Assembly: GCA_030617815.1 (NCBI GenBank)
Contig: JAUWUS010000003.1
Location: 1-64,000, forward strand
DNA: 64,000 bases
Direction: 5' to 3'
Origin: Gammaproteobacteria bacterium
GTDB lineage: Bacteria > Pseudomonadota > Gammaproteobacteria > UBA6429 > Thiohalophilaceae
Positions 45,201 through 51,679 of this stretch are shown here, one piece after another (the stretch's first letter is position 1; each line of letters begins with the position of its first letter). The position numbers were made by a program, and so were the translations under genes. The notes below the pieces were generated by a model, which was not told where the DNA came from, did not search any database, and worked only from the letters and a program-made list of their open reading frames with translations.

Positions 45201-46149
45201 CAAAGGGCGTAATTTATCCTCAATACAGGCATCACTCAGTCAGGAGGTTTCAAAACAATTCAGTACCGGTATTAAATGGGATCTAGAACAAAGTGGCTTA
45301 ACACAATGGGATTTTGGTGATTTGCCGGAGGTTATTAATAAAACACTCAACAACTTGAATATTCAGGGCTTCCCCGCCCTGCAAGATGATGAAGACAGTG
45401 TCTCCATTGTTATTGTCGATACCCAAACACAGGCAGAAGAAATCCACCACCACGGCTTAAAACGTTTATACTTTTTAGCACTGAAACAACAAATTAAATA
45501 CTTAACCAAAAACCTGCCAAATATTCAAAAAATCTGCATGAGTTATGCAACTATCGGGGGGTGCAATGATTTAAAACTGGCTATTGTTGATGCCAGTATA
45601 GAAAAAAGTTTTTTTGAAAACAAAAACAGAATTATAAATAAAAAATCATTTGAAGAATGTTTACAACAAGGAAGTAACAATTTAGTTAATAATGCTAATA
45701 AAATATGCGAAATACTCTCTGATGTTTTTGAAATCTATACTAAAATACGAAAACAAATAAAGAAAAATACTAAGCCTAACTGGTTAATCAGTTTAACTGA
45801 CATTCAATCTCAACTTGATCATTTAATATACGAAGATTTCCTTTATTACACCCCGGCAGAATACCTAAGCAGTTACCCGCGTTACTTACAAGCGATTCAA
45901 CAACGCTTGGATAAATTACAACAAACGGCTGAGCGTGATCGGCAATACACCAACATGCTTACGCCCTATTGGGATCATTTTATTGAACTCAATGATGATT
46001 ATTACGAGCACCCCGTTTTTTCTCTATATCGCTGGATGCTGGAAGAATATCGCGTTTCACTCTTTGCCCAGGGCTTAAAAACTCAAATGCCTGTTTCAGA
46101 AAAACGTCTGGAAAAACAATGGCAGGAAGTTAAAAAAATTATTATATAA
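42277..46149 (+). CDS. hrpA: DEAH-box ATP-dependent RNA helicase HrpA
   Basis: A 1290-residue DExH/DEAH helicase. Walker A is GETGSGKT (92-99), the DEAH box is at 189-192 in IIDEAHERSLN, SATIDPDRFAKHF is motif III, and RKGRCGRTSDG is motif VI. The OB-fold region and long C-terminal domain of HrpA follow. E. coli HrpA acts in rescue of collided ribosomes and mRNA processing. Long length (about 1300) is normal for HrpA and rules out the shorter HrpB. Confidence 0.95.
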   Translation: MNDLSKQLKPLIEQCMLFDRFRFNKKLEKLSNNEDIDKYSILEQQITRSILVAETRQSTKPIPNFPLNLPINERQDDICKAIEEHQVIILCGETGSGKTTQLPKLCLKMGRGTYGMIGHTQPRRIAARSVANRIAEELGTKIGESVGYKIRFSDKSNKHSHIKVMTDGILLAEIQNDPFLQNYDTLIIDEAHERSLNIDFILGYLKQLLPKRPDLKIIITSATIDPDRFAKHFKDAPVIEVSGRTYPVEVRYRPLKTDDEKASQKDQQQAIINAVDELSHETSINKSSGDVLVFLSGERQIRETAEALRKHHFNKTEIIPLFSRLSNAEQQKVFKSHTLRRIILATNVAETSLTIPGIQYVIDTGYARISRYSYRTKVQRLPIEKISQASANQRKGRCGRTSDGICIRLYAEDDFNNRSLFTDPEILRTNLASVILQMHNIRLGNIEKFPFIDKPDSRLIKDGYQLLDELQAMNKQNITAIGKILSRFPIEPRYARMLIAANDFSSLNEVLIIVSALSVQDPRERPLDKQQQADQAHSQFKDEKSDFIAYLNLWNFYQEQRQHISQNKLRKLCKVNFLSYTRMLEWRDIHSQLLNQCNEVKYKINTTVADYDAIHQAILSGLLSHAGLKNEDGEYQGARNNIFAIFPGSNLRKKRPLWIMAAEMLETQRHYGLTVAQIDPLWLEKQASHLIKKSYSEAHWEKRPAQISAYEKSTLYGLIINPRKKINYGPIDPDLSRELFIRGAFVDREYSSHAAFFQHNQQLFSDIEKLEHQSRRQDVLVEDEVVYQFYDERIPAGIYNSKKFDSWRKEVEKDNAEILYLSRDYLMQHTAGEITEEQYPKQIMVNNTALPLSYHFEPGSLDDGVTLTIPLTLLNTLNPIQFEWLIPALLREKTTQLIKTLPKNLRKNFVPVPQFADACIDALNDRSLPLIHSISQQLTKITGITIPDDAWHVDSLDPHFFMNFDVRDQHNKSLAKGRNLSSIQASLSQEVSKQFSTGIKWDLEQSGLTQWDFGDLPEVINKTLNNLNIQGFPALQDDEDSVSIVIVDTQTQAEEIHHHGLKRLYFLALKQQIKYLTKNLPNIQKICMSYATIGGCNDLKLAIVDASIEKSFFENKNRIINKKSFEECLQQGSNNLVNNANKICEILSDVFEIYTKIRKQIKKNTKPNWLISLTDIQSQLDHLIYEDFLYYTPAEYLSSYPRYLQAIQQRLDKLQQTAERDRQYTNMLTPYWDHFIELNDDYYEHPVFSLYRWMLEEYRVSLFAQGLKTQMPVSEKRLEKQWQEVKKIII

Positions 46150-46172
46150 CGGGTAGAAAAATACATTTTTCA

Positions 46173-46910
46173 TTACTGGTTAATTTCATTTTTTGCTTTA
46201 TTCACCCACTCTTTATACAAGCTATTGTAATGTTTACCCGAAAATTTTGAAGAATGTATTATTTTTTCAAGCAATTCTTTCGCTTTCGAATGCTCACCTT
46301 TACTTTTAAGCAATTTTGCATAACGGAACGTCGCCTCAGGGCCAGGGAAATAAACATCAAGCGCCTTATATTCTTCCAAAGCTAAATCGGCTTCATTAAG
46401 CTCTTCTAAACTTTTAGCATAAAGTAAATGCGCGTCTGCATTTTTGTAGTCAGGATTTTTGTCTATTATTTCATCCAGTATTGATTTAACCGCATTAAAG
46501 TTATTTAAGCAAAACTCTGCCCTTGCAAGACCATACATAATGTTTGGATCATCTTTATGAGCACCTTTCAAACATTTTTCATATAACTCTTTAGCTTCAC
46601 TAAACATATTTTTGTTAAGACATTCATCCGCAAGTTTCATAGAGTTTTCAGCGGTCTCTGCAACAGAGTAGTTATACGTTGCATCATTAATATCTTTGTT
46701 GGGGTTAATTATTTTTCGTAGATTAGAGCTTGCTCTGCGGCCAGTACGACTACCCAGCAAATCGGGCAAAACTTCAACTAGCAGATAAACGACAGAACCG
46801 GCCAGCGGTAACATAATAACAATCCATATCCATGTGGTATTGCGACCCGTTTTTACTATATGTAAAACAAAAGCGACCTGTATTAATACTGATAATATAA
46901 ATATATGCAT
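46173..46910 (-). CDS. Membrane-anchored TPR protein (PLDc_N plus TPR)
   Basis: A 245-residue protein. Two hydrophobic helices (about 1-18 and 27-48, with KTGRNTTWIWIVIMLPLAGSVVYLLVE between and in the second) look like a PLDc_N module. Residues about 75-245 hold tetratricopeptide repeats (SMKLADECLNKNMFSEAKELYEKCL, MYGLARAEFCLNNFNAVKSIL, LLYAKSLEELNEADLALEEYK). It likely assembles proteins at the membrane. It follows, in transcription order, the HEPN-like gene and its attC-like site; ribosome site AAAGGA is 6 bases before the ATG. Confidence 0.75.
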   Translation of the reverse strand: MHIFILSVLIQVAFVLHIVKTGRNTTWIWIVIMLPLAGSVVYLLVEVLPDLLGSRTGRRASSNLRKIINPNKDINDATYNYSVAETAENSMKLADECLNKNMFSEAKELYEKCLKGAHKDDPNIMYGLARAEFCLNNFNAVKSILDEIIDKNPDYKNADAHLLYAKSLEELNEADLALEEYKALDVYFPGPEATFRYAKLLKSKGEHSKAKELLEKIIHSSKFSGKHYNSLYKEWVNKAKNEINQ

Positions 46911-46927
46911 ATTTTTCCTTTTATACA

Positions 46928-47012
46928 GCTAATTATTAAGCTCAGTTGAGAGCAAAAGTGGTGCGACGATAGGAGCGTCACTTTTGTGAATCAACTGGAG
47001 TGCCTTATTAGC
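46928..47012. other. Imperfect 85-bp palindrome resembling an integron attC site
   Basis: GCTAAT at 46928-46933 pairs with ATTAGC at 47007-47012; inside are CAGTTGA/TCAACTG, CAAAAGTG/ACTTTTG and GACG/CGTC around a 7-nt loop, with unpaired spacers between the blocks. The palindrome starts over the stop codon of the HEPN-like gene, as attC sites do at the ends of cassettes. The outer cores would be RYYYAAC and GTTRRRY in a canonical site; here the C and G are T and A, so it is degenerate. There is no T run, so it is not an intrinsic terminator. Confidence 0.45.
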
Positions 47013-47802
47013 CATTGCTTTTACTAACATGGCGTCCAGGATACTTAAAATCACTTGCTAGCATCTCTTGAGGTGTTTCAAAAAAGTTACTTCCAAAAAC
47101 TGTGCTTAGGTGACTTGCAACCCATAGTCCATCAGGAGCGTTTGCCCATGTTTCTAAACGCTGTTTCTGATTGTTAAGATTATACTGAATAGTATCAGGT
47201 GTTAGACCTTGTTCTGTCATTTCCTTCTCGGCATTTTCGTATTCAGAGGTAATTAGTGCATTGTATTTTTGAGATATATTTAGTGCGGCAGAATTACAGT
47301 GAAACACAGCACGTCCAGTAACACGGTTCACAAAATGGGCTGCCATTACTCCTAAACTTGTATTTTCGTTTTCGTAGTTTTCTCTGAGCCATTCATCTAG
47401 GCCAATAATAAGATCATCATAAGCAGAAATTACATTTAGAGCTAAACAAATAGCGTGTCCCCGTTTCTGTGCTTTTGCAACTGATTGTTCCACTTGGCGC
47501 GGATACCTGTGATGTAGTCGATCTGTTACAAAGTGAAGTAGATCTTGAGTTACGGGAAAAGCGCCTTTTAAAGTGGACTCATCAGCTTTTGCGTATAATG
47601 CCAAGATGTTATGAGAATTCATCAACCTTTCATCACCATCATTTCCAGAGGCAACTAGTATTTGTTTTAAAGTTAACTCTACGGCATAACCTAACAAAAT
47701 TGCCGCCGTTTCCATGTTGTCATTAAACCATATTGTCCTTCCGGCAGAATAATACTCTAATCGTAGTTCAGTGAATTTTCTTAGTTGATATTCTCGATCC
47801 AT
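47008..47802 (-). CDS. HEPN-like protein of unknown role, cassette-like context
   Basis: A 264-residue soluble protein. The first ~110 residues look like a HEPN helical domain: METAAILLGYAVELTLKQILVASG, then NSHNILALYAKADEST (the usual HDLxxL position) and DRLHHRYPRQVEQS. The second half (NRVTGRAVFHCNSAALNISQKY, GLWVASHLSTVFGSNF) is unassigned. HEPN proteins are often RNases in toxin-antitoxin and defence systems; a catalytic RxxxxH motif is not obvious here. The start at 47802 follows a TTGAG site. An attC-like palindrome lies over its stop codon and a GTTAGCC sits 19 bp before its ATG. No partner antitoxin is adjacent. Confidence 0.55.
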   Translation of the reverse strand: MDREYQLRKFTELRLEYYSAGRTIWFNDNMETAAILLGYAVELTLKQILVASGNDGDERLMNSHNILALYAKADESTLKGAFPVTQDLLHFVTDRLHHRYPRQVEQSVAKAQKRGHAICLALNVISAYDDLIIGLDEWLRENYENENTSLGVMAAHFVNRVTGRAVFHCNSAALNISQKYNALITSEYENAEKEMTEQGLTPDTIQYNLNNQKQRLETWANAPDGLWVASHLSTVFGSNFFETPQEMLASDFKYPGRHVSKSNG

Positions 47803-47821
47803 GTGAACACTCAAATTAGGT

Positions 47822-47828
47822 GGCTAAC
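47822..47828 (-). other. Possible cassette boundary core (GTTAGCC)
   Basis: On the minus strand GTTAGCC lies 19 bp before the ATG of the HEPN-like gene. It is the exact inverse of GGCTAAC and echoes the GGCTAAT at the far end of the palindrome downstream of that gene. In an integron gene cassette the 5' boundary is a GTTRRRY core; this one departs at one base (C for R at position 6). Confidence 0.3.
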
Positions 47829-47997
47829 AGTTATTTAGACAGATTCTATAATTTTCCAGATATATACAGAATCTCTCTATTATTTATTTCCCTTAAGATA
47901 AAATATCTCTTATTTTTATCAAAATCAAGTGGTTACAAAGTAAAATGGCTATCTATTAACAAACATAAAACAAGACCATTAGCTTAAACTAATATAA

Positions 47998-48777
47998 TTA
48001 ACTTTGTTTTTGACACAAGACGTGAACATATCTTGCCAATGAGCAATAAGGTTCAATGCGTGAAAAACGTTTTTCTAATTCAAGCAGCTCTTCCTCACTT
48101 ATTTGCTTACGTCTCTCACGACTAATGCCATCATAAAATACACGCACTCCACTTCTTGTTAAGCTTTCTAACTTAAACTCATTTAGCCAGCTATAAACAT
48201 CTTCAGGATCTTGTGGATTCGTTGGAGTTAAAGATTTTCCTTCTCCAGCCAGCGTGTTATTTAAAACATAATCAAAATTACCATTAGTGAGGTTTTGATA
48301 AATCAAACCGGTACGGCTATAAAACATTAAAGATAAATAACCATCTGGTTTAATAAATGTTAATAACTGCTTTAAAGTTTCTTTGGGTTCAGCTAACCAT
48401 TCCAGTACGGCATGAAATAAAACAACATCATATTGTGTATCTATATGTTCAGATAATTTCTGTACGGGGGTATGAATAAACTGAACATTTTTTTCAAGTT
48501 GATGCTCACTAAACAATGCTTGAGCATCTTGTAACATTTTTGATGATAAATCACATAAGGTGAGTTGATGTTTTTTTTGCGCTAACTGTAAGGCAAAGTT
48601 GCCCTGTCCGGCACCTGCATCCAGAATAGACAGGCCACCTGTTTCGATCTCAGGGATTTGTTCAACTAAATCACGCCATAATATATTAAGCCTGATTTGG
48701 CCTTTTGGCGTGTTATATATGTTCTTTCGAAACTGTTGTGACAGGTTATCGAAATTCTGATCGTCTTTTATTGGCAT
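47998..48777 (-). CDS. cmoM: tRNA 5-carboxymethoxyuridine methyltransferase
   Basis: CmoM (formerly SmtA) methylates the carboxyl of cmo5U34 to give mcmo5U in certain tRNAs. The 259-residue protein aligns with E. coli CmoM throughout: RKNIYNTPKGQIRLNILW, SILDAGAGQGNFALQLA, LCDLSSKMLQDA, DVVLFHAVLEWLAEP, LSLMFYSRTGLIYQNLTNGNF and the terminal LARYVHVLCQK. It is a lone gene, divergent from the uracil-DNA glycosylase gene, and completes the pathway that begins with trhP and cmoAB. Confidence 0.9.
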   Translation of the reverse strand: MPIKDDQNFDNLSQQFRKNIYNTPKGQIRLNILWRDLVEQIPEIETGGLSILDAGAGQGNFALQLAQKKHQLTLCDLSSKMLQDAQALFSEHQLEKNVQFIHTPVQKLSEHIDTQYDVVLFHAVLEWLAEPKETLKQLLTFIKPDGYLSLMFYSRTGLIYQNLTNGNFDYVLNNTLAGEGKSLTPTNPQDPEDVYSWLNEFKLESLTRSGVRVFYDGISRERRKQISEEELLELEKRFSRIEPYCSLARYVHVLCQKQS

Positions 48778-48851
48778 ATCAAATAATAAACTTATGTTAG
48801 ATACAATATATGGAGTATAAAGTAATTTACAAAATTACTTATTATAATATT

Positions 48852-48888
48852 CCCCCTCACCCTAACCCTCTCCCTGAGAGAGAGGGGA
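48852..48888. repeat. CCCTCACCCTAACCCTCTCCC palindromic repeat
   Basis: A 37-bp unit: CCCTCACCCTAACCC runs into CTCTCCCTGAGAGAGAGGGG, whose ends are inverted. It lies between cmoM and the uracil-DNA glycosylase gene. Two related units occur at 49645 and 49691. This motif type is common between genes in many bacteria and is purine-rich on one strand. Confidence 0.7.
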
Positions 48889-48912
48889 TTTACAGAGCAA
48901 TAATGAGAAGAT

Positions 48913-49524
48913 ATGACCCTAAATACAACAAAAATAAAACGGCACCAAACAGATTTAAAAAAATGCAAACAATGCCCTGACATGTTTGGCCCGCCTGTTG
49001 CGGGTAATCCCGTTATTTCGCCTATTATGCTCATTGGTCAGGCGCCGGGAGATAAAGAAATACTCATTCCCAAACCTTTTGCCTGGACAGCGGGTAAAAC
49101 GTTATTTAAGTGGTTTAAACAAATTGGCCTGACGGAAGAAGAATTCAGAAACCTGGTTTATATGACAGCGGTATGCCGTTGCTTCCCGGGAAAAAAACCG
49201 CGAGGGGGCGACAGAGTACCCAACCTGACCGAGATTAAAACATGTTCGCACTGGTTAAATGCTGAACTTGACTTGCTGCAACCAAAATTAATCTTACCTG
49301 TTGGTAAACTGGCCATTAGCCAATATCTTGAAGTCAAAAAATTAACCGATGTTATCGGACAAATTCACCAAATCACATTAAATGGTTTACTGGTTGATAT
49401 GATCCCCTTACCTCACCCATCAGGGGCTTCGACCTGGCATATTACTGAACCGGGTAAAACCCTGTTACAAGATGCATTAAAATTAATCAAAAACCATCCA
49501 GTATGGAAACAACATACTTGTTAA
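48913..49524 (+). CDS. Uracil-DNA glycosylase family protein with Fe-S ligands
   Basis: A 203-residue protein of the uracil-DNA glycosylase superfamily. Motif A is IGQAPGDKE (near 42) and motif B is PLPHPSGAST (near 166-174), the pair that contacts the flipped base. Cys18, Cys21, Cys88 or Cys90, and Cys111 are spaced like the [4Fe-4S] ligands of family 4 enzymes. It would remove uracil from DNA after cytosine deamination. Starts with ATG after AGAAGAT. A strong terminator follows at 49586. Confidence 0.85.
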   Translation: MTLNTTKIKRHQTDLKKCKQCPDMFGPPVAGNPVISPIMLIGQAPGDKEILIPKPFAWTAGKTLFKWFKQIGLTEEEFRNLVYMTAVCRCFPGKKPRGGDRVPNLTEIKTCSHWLNAELDLLQPKLILPVGKLAISQYLEVKKLTDVIGQIHQITLNGLLVDMIPLPHPSGASTWHITEPGKTLLQDALKLIKNHPVWKQHTC

Positions 49525-49528
49525 AGGC

Positions 49529-49555
49529 CGTTCGTCCTGAGTCTGTCGAAGGATG
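49529..49555. repeat. Single arm of the CGTTCGTCCTGAG repeat
   Basis: A 27-bp sequence CGTTCGTCCTGAGTCTGTCG and onward matches the arm of the palindromic unit at 16312-16383 with two differences. Its inverted partner is missing here, so it is a degenerate copy. Confidence 0.65.
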
Positions 49556-49585
49556 ATGGTCAGAATGTTTTAATATACAATAAAA

Positions 49586-49615
49586 AACGGGGCTTGTTTT
49601 ATACCAAGCCCCGTT
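49586..49615. terminator. Bidirectional intrinsic terminator
   Basis: A perfect 11-bp stem (49586-49596 with 49605-49615) and 8-nt loop. On plus, it is followed by AAC and six Ts and ends the uracil-DNA glycosylase transcript. On minus, a TTTTTTA flank follows and it can end the sulfur operon from the right. Confidence 0.85.
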
Positions 49616-49644
49616 AACTTTTTAAAATAAAAATTTCAAATTAC

Positions 49645-49730
49645 TCCCCCTCCCTCAGGGAGGGGGTTAGGGGGAGGGGATATCTTTATACCACCCCACC
49701 CTAACCCTCCCCTTAAAAGGGAGGGGGTAA
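49645..49730. repeat. Inverted pair of CCCTAACCC-type repeats, GC-rich
   Basis: Two facing copies: CCCCCTCCCTCAGGGAGGGGG then TTAGGGGGAGGGG at 49645-49680, and CCACCCCACCCTAACCC with CTCCCC...GGGAGGGGG at 49691-49730. They are related to the unit at 48852 and form an extended palindrome. The G runs on each strand could form quadruplex structures in single-stranded DNA or RNA. Confidence 0.7.
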
Positions 49731-49771
49731 AGCACCATAATTAAGTTATTTATCTTTATTAAATAAAAATT

Positions 49772-50746
49772 TTATTCCATTTTCATTTTTGTAACGTTAT
49801 GTTTCTCCAGAGTCCATTGGTGCATAGAACCATCATACATTTTTACATTTTTATTACCCATCAGTTCACTCAACACAAACCAGCTACCTGTTGCCAGATG
49901 TCCGCTATTACAATAAGTAATCGCTTGTTTGTTTGTTGTAATGCCCATTTGTTGAAATAATAATTTTGAATCAGATACTTTCAAAAATTTAGCAGGCATT
50001 TTACTGGATAACAATTCATTGGGGTAAGGTTTTGCCCCGGGGATATGGCCGCTATCATAAACATATGATTTTTTACGCCATGTACCCAGATATAAACTAA
50101 TAGGACGTGTATCAACTAATTGTGTTTTAGCCTTTAAAGCTGCTTCTACATCCTTGCTTGTTGCAAGTATTTCATTACGTTCAGCGGTTGCTTTCCAGTT
50201 GCCTTTTTTTGCTTTTGTTGCTTTTGAACTTATTTTACGTTTATCAATTAACCACTGCGCCATACCACCATTTAAAATAGCCATATTATCGTGGCCATAA
50301 TATTTCATTTGCCAGTAAAGACGTGTCGACATGGTTAAATCTAAATTATCTTTTCCTTTTGAAACAATCACGATTGCGCTGTCTTTATTGACGCCGGCGT
50401 TTTGCATTACTTTTTCAAATGCGGCTTTTCCGACAAGCATTTTTTTAACCGTACGCCCATCAATTTTTTTATTGCTACGTAGGTTTTTATAATTAACTAA
50501 AATTGAACCAGGAATATGCCCGGCAACTTCTTTTAGTTTTAATTTTTTCGTTTTTTTATCTCTTTTAAAAGTCGGTTTTTTAGTAAAACTTTTTACATCT
50601 TTACGTATATCAAGAATCACAACATTACCCTGGTTTTTAGCCAACCAGTCTGTTTCAACCAACGGTCCTGGTAAGTTAAACGCATATGTTAAATTCGCCC
50701 AAAATAACGCGGCTAAGGAAATGGTTAAACTCCAAAAAATTTTCAT
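49772..50746 (-). CDS. Periplasmic tandem rhodanese (sulfurtransferase)
   Basis: A 324-residue protein with a signal peptide ending near AYA-F (residue 22) and two rhodanese domains. The second has the catalytic Cys279 in ITYCNSGHLATGSW and the CNSGHLA loop; the first has no active Cys (IVIVSKGKDN), as in tandem thiosulfate sulfurtransferases. It would move sulfane sulfur between thiosulfate-like donors and acceptors outside the cytoplasmic membrane. Last gene of the operon with the YeeE-type transporter and the SPCSM protein. Confidence 0.9.
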   Translation of the reverse strand: MKIFWSLTISLAALFWANLTYAFNLPGPLVETDWLAKNQGNVVILDIRKDVKSFTKKPTFKRDKKTKKLKLKEVAGHIPGSILVNYKNLRSNKKIDGRTVKKMLVGKAAFEKVMQNAGVNKDSAIVIVSKGKDNLDLTMSTRLYWQMKYYGHDNMAILNGGMAQWLIDKRKISSKATKAKKGNWKATAERNEILATSKDVEAALKAKTQLVDTRPISLYLGTWRKKSYVYDSGHIPGAKPYPNELLSSKMPAKFLKVSDSKLLFQQMGITTNKQAITYCNSGHLATGSWFVLSELMGNKNVKMYDGSMHQWTLEKHNVTKMKME

Positions 50747-50840
50747 TTTATGTACCTCTTCTTGTTATATGAATAATAATGTTGGTCTTATATTATAGAC
50801 GTTATTACAAACAACGCCTTTTATTGCATAAACTTTTCAC

Positions 50841-51461
50841 TTATAAATTAAAACGAAGTAAATCTTGTAAATTAATTGAAATTTCCGATAACAAATAAAG
50901 CTCTTTATCCTGCTTAATATCATAATCTTCCTTACTCGAACTTAACTGTCTTTTCTCTAATAGTACATCACGCATTTGCAGTACCTGAGTAAGAGCGTCA
51001 TGGCTTAGCACCACGAAGGATAAAAGCCAGTTTTCAATCAAACTTGTCTGTTTGCCATACGGTACATCTTTTAACTGCTGTATTAAAGTTGCAGCACTCT
51101 GCCACGTTTCTCCGGTAACCCACTGATTTACTGTAAACCAACCTAATGGTTGCCCCATATTATCCATTGCTAACGCGGCTAGATGTGACCACTTATCTGC
51201 TTTGTTTGCAGTATTTTCTAAACGTACAAAAATATGGAAATGACCATGCTCACCTTTAAAGCGATGGTTTCCTGCGCGAGATGCAGGGTGACAATGATAA
51301 TAAGCACGCCAACCAGTTTGATTAAACTGTAGTAACTCTGTTGGGTATTTTTCATTTACCTGCAATGGCTTCGCAAGATCAATAACTTGTAAAACAGGAT
51401 TCGATTCCAACTCTGCCATTTCCAGTAAACTGGCCAGCAGAGATTCAGCGGCAGCAGTCAC
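50841..51461 (-). CDS. DUF6969-like conserved protein
   Basis: A 206-residue protein with a central histidine-rich block YYHCHPASRAGNHRFKGEHGHFHIFVR that suggests a metal site; the rest is helical (LLSFVVLSHDALTQVLQMRDVLLE). The block recalls the DUF6969 family. No signal peptide or membrane segment. It follows the SPCSM mini-protein by 20 bp and precedes the rhodanese by 94 bp, so it belongs to the sulfur operon. Function unknown; the family name is from pattern memory. Confidence 0.6.
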   Translation of the reverse strand: MTAAAESLLASLLEMAELESNPVLQVIDLAKPLQVNEKYPTELLQFNQTGWRAYYHCHPASRAGNHRFKGEHGHFHIFVRLENTANKADKWSHLAALAMDNMGQPLGWFTVNQWVTGETWQSAATLIQQLKDVPYGKQTSLIENWLLSFVVLSHDALTQVLQMRDVLLEKRQLSSSKEDYDIKQDKELYLLSEISINLQDLLRFNL

Positions 51462-51481
51462 TATTTATTTAAAGAGAACAA

Positions 51482-51679
51482 TCACATTGAACACGGTGAA
51501 CCGCCTGAATCCATTGAACACGGACTTTGACTTTCTTCTTCACCATCTTCAATAATAGTCGCACCTTCATATCCTGACTCAACAGGATCCGGTAAGCGAT
51601 GTTGAGTATGATCAATTGCCACGGCAATTGTTGCCAGACCAAGTGCGGCACCCATAATAAATCGATTCTTTTTGTTCAT
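51482..51679 (-). CDS. Mini-protein with SPCSM tail in a sulfur operon
   Basis: A 65-residue protein with a membrane-spanning or signal helix (FIMGAALGLATIAVAI), then an acidic linker (EDGEEES) and a C-terminal tail with two identical SPCSM motifs; Cys54 and Cys63 are the only cysteines and the second is three residues from the end. Its ATG overlaps the TGA of the YeeE-type transporter (ATGA), so the two are translationally coupled. The tail could carry a persulfide or bind metal. No family recognised. Confidence 0.7.
   Translation of the reverse strand: MNKKNRFIMGAALGLATIAVAIDHTQHRLPDPVESGYEGATIIEDGEEESQSPCSMDSGGSPCSM

Noticed and set aside
46928-47012. Intrinsic terminator of the HEPN-like gene
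   Set aside because: The stem begins over the stop codon and has long unpaired spacers with no T run on either strand.
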